A stretch of DNA of 64,000 nucleotides from Drosophila miranda (Eukaryota; Arthropoda; Insecta; Diptera; Drosophilidae): assembly GCF_003369915.1 (NCBI RefSeq), contig NC_046676.1, positions 3,410,001 to 3,474,000 of the forward strand, read 5' to 3'. A program made the position numbers and the translations under genes. The number at the start of each line of letters is the position of its first letter. Within the stretch, counting starts at the first letter, position 1. Of this stretch, positions 12,250 through 21,827 are shown piece by piece. The notes beneath the pieces were generated by a model that did no database searches, had not been told where the DNA came from, and saw only the letters and a list, made by a program, of their open reading frames with translations.

Positions 12250-12620
12250 AAACTACAAAGCTTCGGTCAGAAGTACTGACTTATAAAGATGCTGGCAAAA
12301 ACCAACCTTTTGGAGAAATCGCTTTATTTGGCATTGGAATTTTAAGTGCACCGTGGTCAAATGCTGTGATTGAACGGGTATTCAGTCAAATGAATATCGT
12401 TAAGACCAAACTTAGGAACAAAATTACTGTTAAATATTAAATATAAGGTTTGTTTTAGAAATATTTAATTTTGTTATGTATACGACTAAAATTCTTTTAC
12501 AATTAAGCGGGTATGGGTTGCGCCGTCATGTGGCCGCAACTACCAATTACCAGGAAATATTTAAATTTAATACATTCCAGTGATAAAAATACGGATTGGA
12601 TTAATAGCGAATTGGATGAA
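12250..12620 (+). pseudogene. hAT-family transposase relic (C-terminal dimerisation region)
   Basis: The + strand reading around 12262-12430 contains YKDAGKNQPFGEIALFG and, further on, SAPWSNAVIERVFSQMN followed by VKTKLRNKI. This is the hAT dimerisation block (S/A-N-A-x-x-E-R-x-F-S). After a stop and a short gap, a degraded continuation near 12510-12560 resembles the following part of the family (an IRYGLR-like reading in a second frame). No terminal inverted repeats were recognised. It is a dead fragment lying between the PITRM1-like gene and a LINE. Confidence 0.75.
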
Positions 12621-12762
12621 ATAATAACACAATTGAAAGTGTATATATCTATGTGCTGCTTTATTCGTAACCTATTTTTTAGCCTGTTTTTTTTACAATT
12701 TTAAGCTTGTTCTAGCTTGTATTTTTGTGAAATCTAGCATATTTATCTAAGTGCTATTTTTT

Positions 12763-14640
12763 AATTGTGGACGTTGACATGCAATGACTGCATCTTTCAA
12801 GAGGCGATGCAGTTACTGCACCGTCAAGTGGCCCGTGTGACACCAGCAGAAGGCTGTTACGCGCGGATCCCAGGCAAAACGCAGCCCTCCTCCCGCCCAA
12901 CCAACCGAGGGGCGCTGCCGCATGACGCGCGGTGCGTAGCCGAACCAAACGCGAACATGCAAGAAAGATAGCTATTAGACTAACATTCGAGGAAAATTAG
13001 TACTAAACTTACTAAGAAACTAAGCATGCAATCAAAGTACAAATACCACTACAGTTACTAATTAATAGAAAGGTGTGTAAGGATTAATAATTTAATAAGA
13101 GGAAGAGAATTATTGGTGGATATAATATGGTAGAGGGAATTATAATCCGAGCATAAGACCCTAAACGGTTCATGCAAGGAATAATTCGATCTACAAAGTG
13201 CAAGGAACAACGGTATAAAATTTCTAGTCAGTCTAATAGGAATCGTGAAGTTTATGCAGCTCAACAGATCAGGGCTGTCTATGTCACCCCTGATCAAGTT
13301 GTGCATAAATATCACACCAAGCATTTTTCTACGGTTAACTAAGGATGGGAGGTTTACTAATAGCAGTCTACTAGAGTAAGATGGGAGTCTTACACCCGCA
13401 TCCCAGTTAAGGCCCCGCAGAGCAAAGAGTAAAAAGTTTTTCTGTACTGATTCTATACGGTCCTGGTGTACTTTGTACTGAGGGCACCATACACAGGAGC
13501 CGTATTCTAAGATCGGACGAACAAGCGAGGTATAGAGAGTCTTTGTTATATAGGGGTCGTCAAATTCCTTTGACCACCTCTTTATAAACCCAAGCACGCC
13601 CATGGCCTTATTTACCATGGTAGAAATGTGTTCGGAAAACTTTAACTTGGGGTCTAACATAACACCCAGATCATCCACCAGGGTAATTCTCTCAAGAGAA
13701 CCACCAAATAGGGTGTAGGGAGCCAACAAAGGGCTCGAACGATGAAATGTCATAACTTTGCATTTCGAGGCATTAAGGTGTAACAAGTTTGCACAACACC
13801 ATGACTGAAAGTTATTGAGATCGGATTGCAAGCGAGAATGAAATGAAATGTCCTTGTACTGGACACAGAGTTTAACATCATCCGCATTCATAAGTACTCG
13901 AGAGTATGTTAATACTGAAGGTAAGTCATTAATAAAGAGTGTGAAGAGTAAGGGGCCTAGATGGCTGCCTTGTGGTACTCCCGAAGAAACCTTTACTGGT
14001 AAAGAGAGGGAGTTTTTGAAGAGGACTCTTTGAGACCTAGAACAAAGATAGCTAGAAATCCATCTCAGGAGGTTGGGCGGAAACCCTAAAAGGTCAAGTT
14101 TATGCGCTAAAAGGGAATGGTTTACAGAGTCGAATGCTTTACTAAAGTCGGTGTAAATAACATCCGTCTGTAAGTTACATTGAAAGCCTTTAATAATGAA
14201 AGAGGTAAACTCTAACAAGTTCGTGGTGGTTGATCGCCACCTTATAAATCCATGCTGAGTTGGAGATATAAGTGACTTGCAGAGATGTTGCAAGTGCGGA
14301 GTTAAAACACTCTCAAACATTTTAGGAATAGCGGATAACTTTGCTATACCTCTATAATTTTTTGCATCAGACTTGCTACCTTTTTTATGGAGAGGAATTA
14401 TAAACGATTCCTTCCAGATCGGGGGGAAGCAAGAAGAATCAATGGATAGGGTGAATAGTTTAAGCAAAGGTCCACACAGAGCCTCGGCGCAGTACCTGAG
14501 TACACAACCTGGAACCCCGTCTGGACCCGGTGAAAACACCGGCTTAACTAGTCGAAGATCATGAAGTAGGGAACATTCATTTAACAAGGGACTGAAAATG
14601 CCGTTCGACCTCGGTAAACCGTATGGGTACGGAATTATTG
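12763..14640 (-). mobile_element. CR1-like non-LTR retrotransposon, copy 1 (5'-truncated)
   Basis: On the minus strand an open reverse-transcriptase frame of about 509 codons (14587-13058, open back to about 14640) carries the fingers/palm blocks of a LINE RT. These include KNYRGIAKLSAIPKMFE, VIYTDFSKAFDSVNHSLL and SGVPQGSHLGPLLF. The active-site region reads LMNADDVKLC, where an aromatic residue normally precedes ADD. The C-terminus ends near HLSIN. It is followed by a 3' UTR with a GC-rich box (GCGTCATGCGGCAGCGCC) and an end at GTCAACGTCCACA. No endonuclease is present, so the copy is 5'-truncated. The same element recurs at 30577-32078, 27770-28585 and 20578-20725. Clade placement (CR1/Jockey superfamily) is by RT style only. 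Confidence 0.82.
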
Positions 14641-15520
14641 GTTTAGTTACTAATTAATTGTTTTATCATGTAAGTATATAAAAAATTTCAAAATCTAGCG
14701 AATAACATGGAGATCTGATAATGTTCGTATCTATGACATAACCTTACAACAGGCACAGCTAAATTGTTGGGCGCGTTAACCAACAGAACTTCCTTAGGGA
14801 ACAGTAATGAATATGATACAATAGTATCGATTATTAATGACGTTCACGCATACATTCGAGCAACAGATATAGCGTACATATGGTACGTTCCATATGATCA
14901 CTAACCATACAGTATACTGTTTGGTTAGTGATATGATGCAATGCTTTTGGCTTATATCGATAGCCGACATATCGCCAAGAATGAGCAAAAGAATAAAAAC
15001 GTAAGCAAGGCCAAATTAATTCTTCTTCTGTTAAAAAGTATGCAAAATTTGATTTTAGTTTATAATTTGGATTTGAGCAAAATATAAGCAAAAGGCTGCT
15101 TGTTCCAATATAGATTTTTTTCTGAGCCGATTATATTTACAACTTCGGCTCAGCACACTTAGCACATCCCGGAGGGAATGGTAGGATTTTTTGAAAGATA
15201 TGAAACCTCGATTCACACTGTCACCATCCATCAAAAAGCAACTTATGAGCATAAAATTACAAAGTTTTGATCTGAATTGTGCAATTTTCACAATTTTATA
15301 TTATTAAATTGACTAACTAATTGGCTATAATAAAACAATACGTATATAGATATGGCGCCCGCAATTTGATGAAGTATTTGAAGTGCTCATCCTGTAAATT
15401 CTGCAGCTCCTTCGGGTCTTCAAGCATTTTCCGAACAAGGTTTTTTCTTTTAAAGGCCATAAAGAATAAGATTATTTTTTATTATTATTATTTATTTATT
15501 ATTTATTTATTATTATTATG
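14641..15520. other. Unassigned AT-rich interval with palindrome and A/T microsatellite
   Basis: No gene is recognised. The interval holds a 36-bp near-perfect palindrome (14897-14932) and a TAT/TTA-rich low-complexity tract (about 15478-15520) that abuts the truncated end of the next DINE-1. Confidence 0.4.
14897..14932. repeat. 36-bp loopless palindrome
   Basis: The left arm ATCACTAACCATACAGTA is followed directly by TACTGTTTGGTTAGTGAT. The reverse complement of the right arm matches the left at 17 of 18 positions. There is no spacer. It is not part of the surrounding named repeats. Confidence 0.8.
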
Positions 15521-16210
15521 GCGCTGCGTAGCCACTGCAAATTGATTTGTTCATTTTAGGTATAAAAATGATCAGATATGGTTCCTTATAATTGTGCGTT
15601 TTTAGTTTACTCGTATCATCAATAGCTTTCGTCCTTTGCGGGGGCGGAAGGTGTTGCGACGAATTTTTGAAATACACTTGTGCAAGATCGATATCAAAGG
15701 AGTGTGGATACCAAATTTGTTTGCTCTAGCTCTTATAGTCTCTGAGATCTATGCGCTCACTTTCTGAGATAGGTAAAGTCGACCATGAAACATGTGTGCT
15801 AGAGAGAGACAGAGAGAGAAAGAATGAAATTATTTTCATCATTCTGGCTGTAATAATGATACGATTTGTCTCACATTCTGCAGTCTAAAAGATATAGTCA
15901 TCCTCTACCATTCTGCGTTTTTTGTCTTTTCGTATCTTTGAAATTGTTGATGCAACTGATTTTCGCCCTTTGTGGGGGCGAAAGTCGGCGGGGGGAAGTT
16001 TTGAAATATATTTGTAACAGTGACATATCACAGAAGTCTGGATACAAAATGTCGTTGCTCTATCTCTTATAGTCTCTGAGCACTAGGCGCACATAGCGAC
16101 GCACAGACGGACAGACAGACAGGGCTCAATCGACTCGGCTATTGCTGATCAAAAAAATATATATATATCTAATATACCCCTGTACTCATTTTGAGTATCG
16201 GGCATAAAAA
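15521..16210 (-). mobile_element. DINE-1, right end missing
   Basis: Reverse orientation. It begins inside the element at GCGCTGCGTAGCCACTGCAA, so the last roughly 170 bp (including the right hairpin) are absent. It runs to the left end GAGTATCGGGCATAAAA. It is more diverged than the other copies (ATGCGCTC and GGGGGGAAG variants), suggesting an older insertion. The broken end abuts a TAT microsatellite. Confidence 0.8.
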
Positions 16211-16560
16211 AATACAGCGTAAACAGAGATGAAATTCGCATGGAACCGACATAAAATTACCTTTTTTTTCACGATGAAATTGATTTGCTATTGTTTGTTC
16301 CATACCAAGTGTTTATAATTTATATAGAAATAAACTCTTGTGGATTTTTAGTGCACGTAAGTACATCTGGTCATTTGTACATCTGTATTTGAAACTCATC
16401 TGAGCAGCCAAAGCAAGACTAAATTGATTTCAGGAATACCCATACATTTTTTTCCATTATTTCATTTGGTATTTTTTTCAAATAATACAGTCTGTACTCA
16501 CAATTACAGCTGCTGATATAACATTGTAGTGTAATTTGTTTTTGTTTCGGAACTTGAAAA
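16211..16560. promoter_or_regulatory. 5' flank of the ARL14EP-like gene
   Basis: About 350 bp between a DINE-1 and the start codon at 16561. It must contain the promoter and 5' UTR, but I see no TATA box at a useful distance. Nothing else was recognised. Confidence 0.3.
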
Positions 16561-16920
16561 ATGAGTTCAGATATTGACCCTGATTATTCCACTCGCCGTA
16601 ACTTACGGCAAAGACAAACAAAGACATCCAATGATGACAATGTGGCTATTGAATCCGAGAAGAACAAGCGAAAAGGAAAGAAAAGAGGTCAAAATTACGG
16701 GAAAAATAGTGCTTATGATGAGTATGGAATTATTCGCTACAATGGATTAGACATTTGCGACTGCATGAGCGAAGAGTGTGATGGATGCTGGTACGAATGT
16801 CCAAGCTGTGGTTCTACCAGGTGCGGTCCTACCTGTAGAGCTAATCGAAAGTTTTTCTACGAAGGAATTAACTACGATGGAAAAGACTTAACCTTAACCA
16901 ATAAATTCCTTCCAAAATAA
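16561..16920 (+). CDS. ARL14EP-like (ARF7 effector C-terminal domain) protein
   Basis: Intronless 119-aa frame. Residues 1-45 are basic and low-complexity (KRKGKKRG), a likely nuclear signal. Residues about 52-110 hold a Cys-rich domain: YDEYGIIRYNGLDICDCM, then CDGCWYECPSCGSTRCGPTC, then NRKFFYEGI. Its order of Cys residues and the closing CR..R..FYEGI match the ARF7 effector protein C-terminal domain of vertebrate ARL14EP. The vertebrate protein links ARL14 to actin motors; whether a fly homologue does the same is not known from sequence. Likely polyadenylation signals AATAAA follow at about 17000. The gene is intact despite being wedged between DINE-1 copies. Confidence 0.8.
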   Translation: MSSDIDPDYSTRRNLRQRQTKTSNDDNVAIESEKNKRKGKKRGQNYGKNSAYDEYGIIRYNGLDICDCMSEECDGCWYECPSCGSTRCGPTCRANRKFFYEGINYDGKDLTLTNKFLPK

Positions 16921-17190
16921 ACTGAAAATTAGTTAAAAAATTAAAACGTCTATGTATGCCTATGACGCGAACCTAGATCAGGAATTAGTTTTAAGTACCA
17001 ATAAATGTATTAATATTTTAAAAATACAATTTTCGTATGAAAGCCCAAAGAAAACCTAGTTACATTCATGTGTTCAATTTTCTAAAAAAATATTGAACGG
17101 TGCAAGCTTAAACATTTTTCTGGCAAACAGGAAGCACTAGAACAGACAGCACGACAATGTACATATGTTAATGAGTATCTACTATTTTCC

Positions 17191-17445
17191 CTATGACCAC
17201 ATCTACCAGATTGCCGAATCTGGATCAGATCGGGTCATTTTTATAGCCAAAAAGAACAAATCAATTTGCAGTGGCTACGCAGCGCCCGACAACACGTTCA
17301 AACTGATTTTCTGTCTCTCTCGCACGCTCTCTTTGTCGTGTCGCTTAATATTAGCGGCGTCTGCCGGAGAAGAGCCATACTGACTAATTATCGGGTATAA
17401 ATGTAGAGTTGCGGTCTCCGCAGCAACTCACAACGTTCCCCCTCG
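17191..17445 (+). mobile_element. DINE-1 3' fragment
   Basis: Only the right-hand quarter of the element is present, from ATGACCACATCTACCAGATT to the terminal CAACGTTCCCCCTCG. It retains the TATCGGGTATA subterminal repeat and the GAGTTGCGG/CCGCAGCAACTC hairpin. The left part is absent. Confidence 0.85.
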
Positions 17446-17957
17446 TTTTCTTCTTGAGTTGTCAACTTAAACTTCTCTCGAAAACTATATATTTTAAAGG
17501 TATAAATCGCCGTATACATCCAGCGTGGATGGGGCATTGGTCCAGGGAGTCGGAAAAATTACCTTTCGGAACCAATCGTAAACAAATTCGAGTTAACGTT
17601 AACGATTTAACGTAAGCACGCGCATGAGTTTTCTCAATTCAACTTGACAGAAGTACTGATCAGTCGCACCAAACTTAAACTTGATTTTTTCAATAGTTTT
17701 CCAGGAATCTTTAAATCTGGCAAAGAGTGAAACGTTTGTACCTGATGTACATAGCTTCGGCACATGACTCAAATGCTGCCCGCAAATTTCACTGCTGTCT
17801 TTATTATAATAGTTTCTCTAGGCGGAAGGTAGCGCCCTGTAGTTGTCCAGAATTGGACACAGTTGTATCAAAACAGGCGTTTTTAATTTGATCAACTACT
17901 CCCAATTTCATTCCCATTCACACATGCATTTTGGGTAGACGAGGGTGGCAATTCGGT
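17446..17957. repeat. Unclassified 0.5-kb repeat, copy 1
   Basis: It begins TTCTTCTTGAGTTGTCAAC and ends GGTGGCAATTCGGTAT. It matches 25667-26199 almost base for base in the same orientation. The differences are a 4-bp insertion here (GATGTACATAGC against GATGTAGC) and a roughly 25-bp segment (GATGTCAGCATGGGAGG...) found only in the other copy. Both copies are followed immediately by a DINE-1 left end. No coding capacity or terminal repeats were recognised. Confidence 0.8.
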
Positions 17958-18138
17958 ATTTTATACCCGATACTCAAAATGAGTGTTGGGGTATATTAGA
18001 TTTGTGGTGAAAATGGATGTGTGTAACGTCCAGAAGGAATCGTTTCCGACCCCATAAAGTATATATATTCTTGATCAGCATCAATAGCCGAGTCGATTGA
18101 GCCATGTTGATACTCATTTTGAGTATCGTGTATAAAAA
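17958..18138 (+). mobile_element. Short palindromic DINE-1 derivative
   Basis: The first roughly 145 bp of a DINE-1 (TTTATACCCGATACTC ... GATTGAGCCATG) are followed directly by an inverted copy of the left terminus (GATACTCATTTTGAGTATCG, then TGTATAAAAA). The result is a 180-bp unit with inverted ends and no right end. Confidence 0.8.
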
Positions 18139-18346
18139 GACCGAAGACCAGAGTAATAGAAACAAGATAGCAAATAATTAGGAGAGAGGAGAGGAACACA
18201 TGCAGGCGGAGAGTGTGGAACAGGGTAAACAGGAAGAAGATGATGATTATGGAAATGAAGCAGATTTGCACACAGACTTTAAATGAAGACCTAAAAAATT
18301 GGTATACAATTAAAAATTCTTTGCGCACATATGCCACATCTCTTAG

Positions 18347-18466
18347 CCAAACAACAATTGTGAGAAATGCGCAGACTGTTTTGCTGATCCAACAATTCCC
18401 CTCCCTCCATTAACCATTAAATCCATCTGTCACTTTTGTGAACAGCAATGTCAAAAAGAGAGAGAG
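18347..18466 (+). other. Candidate Cys-rich exon, unassigned
   Basis: Bounded by a splice-acceptor-like CTCTTAG and a donor-like GAG|GTATTA, this 120-bp block is open for exactly 40 codons. It encodes two Cys clusters (NCEKCADCF and ICHFCEQQC), spaced as in a small zinc-binding module. I could not connect it in frame to an upstream exon. It could be a decayed or real exon of an unknown + strand gene. Confidence 0.25.
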
Positions 18467-18572
18467 GTATTACCATATGTACATATGCATATGTGAACGT
18501 CTTTGTTCTTTTCCTGGTTTACTTTTGAATATTTCGGATAATTACATTAGTTTATTAACATTTCATGCGAAC

Positions 18573-19356
18573 TTAGATTTTCAAGTTTGCGACATGCGAG
18601 ACCCAATTAATCAGATCTATTTTGCAGTCGTACCGTCGGCAGTTTGCTTTCTCCGCAAATATGAAATCATGCGCTATATCATTTTTAGAGTTCAAAGTAG
18701 ATGTGGGACTGTAAGTATAAATATAATTTTCAGTATTAAAGAATCAATTTAGTAACTAAAACGCACCTTAAAACTAAATGAATCAGCTCAGCTCCAACAC
18801 TGAAGTCCTTGGAAAATCCAATTCTGTTGGCATCACAGATGGCTTGTAAAAGACACTCATGCCCATTGTAGCCGTAACTTTAATAATAAAACCGGATTTA
18901 GCACATGTACATACGATTATTACAACATACCCGTTAAGTAAATACTCAATAAAAGCGTATATATTCCAGCGTAGCTGTGTGGGCTTTTGGTACATTTTCC
19001 TTTCTTTTCCAGCATTTATAAACTTATTGTGGTTATATTCGGGCAAAAAAGGGTTCTGGCGAAAAACCGTAGCATTATAGGGTAGATGAAACTCGGCTTT
19101 TAATACGTAGCCGACGGTGAGCGATTCATAGTCGAGATTAGCTGGTATGCCTATTCCAGCAATGAACTAAAACAATTTTGATAAAAATATTTATTCTTAA
19201 AGTGAAGTCTTTAACATACATTACCTGATGTCTAGTTGGTGCTTGCCTTGGGAATATTAGGAAACGTTTAGCTCGTACATGCATATCAATTTTTTGGGTT
19301 TGAAACGTTAAAATTAGACATATTGTTAAGACTATAGACCAAACACACCTATTCAT
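18573..19356 (-). CDS. DM4/12-family secreted protein (four exons)
   Basis: Four exons with consistent phases: 19356-19225, 19166-18931, 18877-18767 and 18708-18573. Together they give 615 nt and 204 aa. The first exon encodes a signal peptide (CVWSIVLTICLILTFQ) followed by KRFLIFPRQAPTRHQ, the typical opening of this insect family. The second encodes IAGIGIPANLDYESLTVGYV and FHLPYNATVF, ending with RWNIYAFIEYLLNG. The third holds the family core GYNGHECLLQAICDANRIG. The fourth contributes the closing ANCRRYDCKIDLINW. The four Cys correspond to the conserved pattern of the DM4/12 domain, a family of secreted fly proteins without an assigned biochemical function. An upstream in-frame Met exists, but the Met at 19356 gives the better signal peptide. 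The gene is intact and sits among transposons. Confidence 0.85.
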
Positions 19357-19559
19357 TTCGCTGACAGTACTATAACTGACCTCAGAAAGATATTTCAAGT
19401 CAATATACATACTTTTTTTAACAATTAGCATACTGCAAAACTGTGAAGAAATAACCAGGCTACAGTATTATTGCAGTTGTTAATACAAGTCGTCAGAATT
19501 CGTAAGTATTTGTAACTCTAGTGGCTCTTTCAGATGTACATACATATATACATATCTGG

Positions 19560-20577
19560 CGATGCTAATAGCTGCGCGGAGAGCCTAGCAGCCTATGTAA
19601 TAATGGAATGCGGGGCATCGTAGTGGAACGCGGGTATCGCCAGGGCCGACTGCTGTGCCGCGTGACGAAGATGCCAGAGATCTAGAGGATCCCGATCACG
19701 GACTCAGCTAAGAGGACTTCAGATCGAAGCTTAAGGCTCTAAAGAAAACTATCAAGAGGAGTAAGGCTAAATAATTCCTAGAGCTATGCGACGCTCTCGA
19801 TGCCGAACCCTTTGGCGTACGAGATGGGAGGCAATGCACAAGAAAATACCAACGAGCCCAGTGAAAGCTACCGTCCACTCGCCTCACAGCCGCGAAGGCG
19901 AGAACCTCACCAACACGAAAGAAGTGTCCAAGTAATTGCGAAGAAGTGTCCAAGTGCCCACGAAAGAAGTGTCCAAGTGTCCTCGAAAGAAGTGTCCAAG
20001 TAATTTCGAAGATCAAGGCAGAGAAGGGACTTGGCATTGATAGAGGGCCAAATCACACCCAAGAAACCATTATCGCAGCCCATCTAATCGTCTCTGTTTA
20101 GACCAACGCATCATGGGTCTATGTAAAAATCACGTGCATTTGGATCTGACAGAGGCTGGGAATCATTCTAAAGCCATTTAAAAAAGCCAACGATTTATCG
20201 AACAATCGCTCCTTGTGCATGCTGGGGAGATATTCGAGCGAAAAATACGCAGACGTGTCCATATTGCCACAACTGCAATCTTCATCTGCACTCTATGCTT
20301 TAAGGAGCGAGCTATTGAGGCGCGCACGGCGAGTTCCGCTATAACAGCCGAAAACATCATCAACTGAAGGCCGTCCAGGGAATGGCACTGGGTGTCGGCG
20401 ATTGGAGACGATAAGCTGAGCGGAAATAACAGATTTCGCCCTGCAAAGTAATGCGGCAGACCTTCGAACGCGGATCCTCCCACACCCTTCAACAAAATCA
20501 AACTGACCTGGAACTCAGAGTAGGAGATTGTTGAAGTTCCGGCTGAGAAAGTTATCTGCAATATGCAAATCACTTAT
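19560..20577. mobile_element. Decayed non-LTR retrotransposon mosaic
   Basis: The GC content rises relative to the flanks. A + strand reading near 19730-19820 gives LKKTIKRSKAK and FLELCDALDAEPFGV, a linker commonly found before the RT domain in LINEs. Everything else is broken by stops. A short tandem repeat lies inside. No intact frame remains. Confidence 0.5.
19916..20012 (+). repeat. Minisatellite, 22-23 bp period, four units
   Basis: The core GAAGTGTCCAAGT starts at 19921, 19943, 19966 and 19989, separated by variable AATTGCGAA/GCCCACGAAA/GTCCTCGAAA linkers. Confidence 0.85.
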
Positions 20578-20725
20578 ACCTCCAGCTCAGTTTAGACTTA
20601 TAAAGCGAGGATCGACCACCACAAATTTATTAGAGTCCACCCCTCAAAGAGTCCTCTTCAAAAACTCCCTCTCTTCACCAGTCAAGGTTACTGAAGAGTA
20701 GCACAGGGCAGCCATCTATATATCG
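20578..20725 (+). mobile_element. CR1-like fragment with internal deletion
   Basis: Short stretches match the RT-coding part of the 30577-32078 element (TCGACCACCACAAATTTATT; CTCAAAGAGTCCTCTTCAAA; GGGCAGCCATCTA), but roughly 150 bp between them are missing. It is dead. Confidence 0.75.
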
Positions 20726-20923
20726 CTCTGATCGGATTGAGTTTAGAATTGATTGATCTAGAATATTAAAATATAGTCCATCCCAAATTTCAGCTTGATT
20801 GGTTAAAATTTAAGCTAACAATAAATAGTTAACCGACAGCTTTGTTATTATATTAAGGCATTATTATTATTCAGGTGATATTGACTATTCTTTTATGACG
20901 TTTAGAAAATTCTGAAACTCATT

Positions 20924-21610
20924 TATTATACCCGATACTCAAAATGAGTATTGGGGTATATTAGATTTGTGGTAAAAGTGGATGTGTGTAACGTCCAGAA
21001 GGAATCGTTTCCGACCCCATAAAGTATATATATTCTTGATCAGCATCAATAGCCGAGTCGATTGAGCCATGTCTGTCTGTCCGTCTGTCCGTCCGTCCGT
21101 CTGTCCGTCTGTCCGGTGTCCACACTCCTGTGATATCGGACCTTGACCGTTTCGTGTCAATCTGGGGCATCCACAAATCTCAGAGACTATTAACGCTAGA
21201 GTAACCAAATTTAGTATCCGCACTCCTGTTAGATCTCACTATAAAACGTATATCTCAAAATTTCGCCCCAACCCCTTCCGCCCCCACAAAAGACGAAAAT
21301 CTGTTGCATCCACAATATTGCAGATTCGGGAAAACTAAAAACGCAGAATCATAGATAACGACCATATCTATCAGATTGTTGAATCTGGATCAGATCAGAT
21401 AATTTTTATAGCCAAAAGGAACAAATCAATTTGCAGTGGCTACGCAGCGCCCGACGTCACGCTCAGACTGATTTTCTGTCTCTCTCGCACGCACTCTTTG
21501 TCGTGTCGTTCAATATTAGCGGCGTCTGCCGGAGGAGAGCCATACTGACTAAGTATCGGGTATAACTGTAGAGTTGCGGTGTCCGCAGCAACTCACAACG
21601 TTCCCCCTCG
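20924..21610 (+). mobile_element. DINE-1 with large internal deletion (subfamily A)
   Basis: Both ends are present (TATACCCGATACTC and the terminal CCCCCTCG). The minisatellite core jumps directly to GGTGTCCACACTCCTGTGAT, and a second gap joins CGTTTCGTGTCA to ATCTGGGGCATCC. The copy at 32090-32777 has the identical junctions in the opposite orientation. Confidence 0.85.
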
Positions 21611-21618
21611 TTTTTTGC

Positions 21619-21816
21619 CTAGTATTTGGTTATAGTTTGCATAAGTTTAACATCACGTTCGGCTATATCATTAACCACTTTTAAATGTTTTAATATATCT
21701 AAAGCATTTTGAAAATCTTCATTACTATGCCATTCTGAAGAATCTTCAGTTAAAACACGTTTGGAAATCATAAACATAAAATATTAAGCAGAAATAGGTA
21801 TCACAAAACCAGATAG
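21619..21816 (-). pseudogene. Transposon ORF fragment, downstream part
   Basis: The minus-strand reading gives SSEWHSNEDFQNALDIL, then VVNDIAERDVKLMQTI, then a stop. The VVNDxAERxVxLI block is a recurrent signature of a transposon-derived protein family in insects and other animals (recognised from memory, family name uncertain). It continues the fragment at 25094-25345, from which it is separated by the LOA-like LINE insertion. Confidence 0.55.
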
Positions 21817-21827
21817 TCTCTTTGTAA

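Noticed and set aside
17996-18337. A hydrophobic 113-codon minus frame resembling a multi-pass membrane protein.
   Set aside because: Its C-terminal part is DINE-1 sequence and its hydrophobicity comes from A-rich DNA read in antisense; no splice or promoter support.
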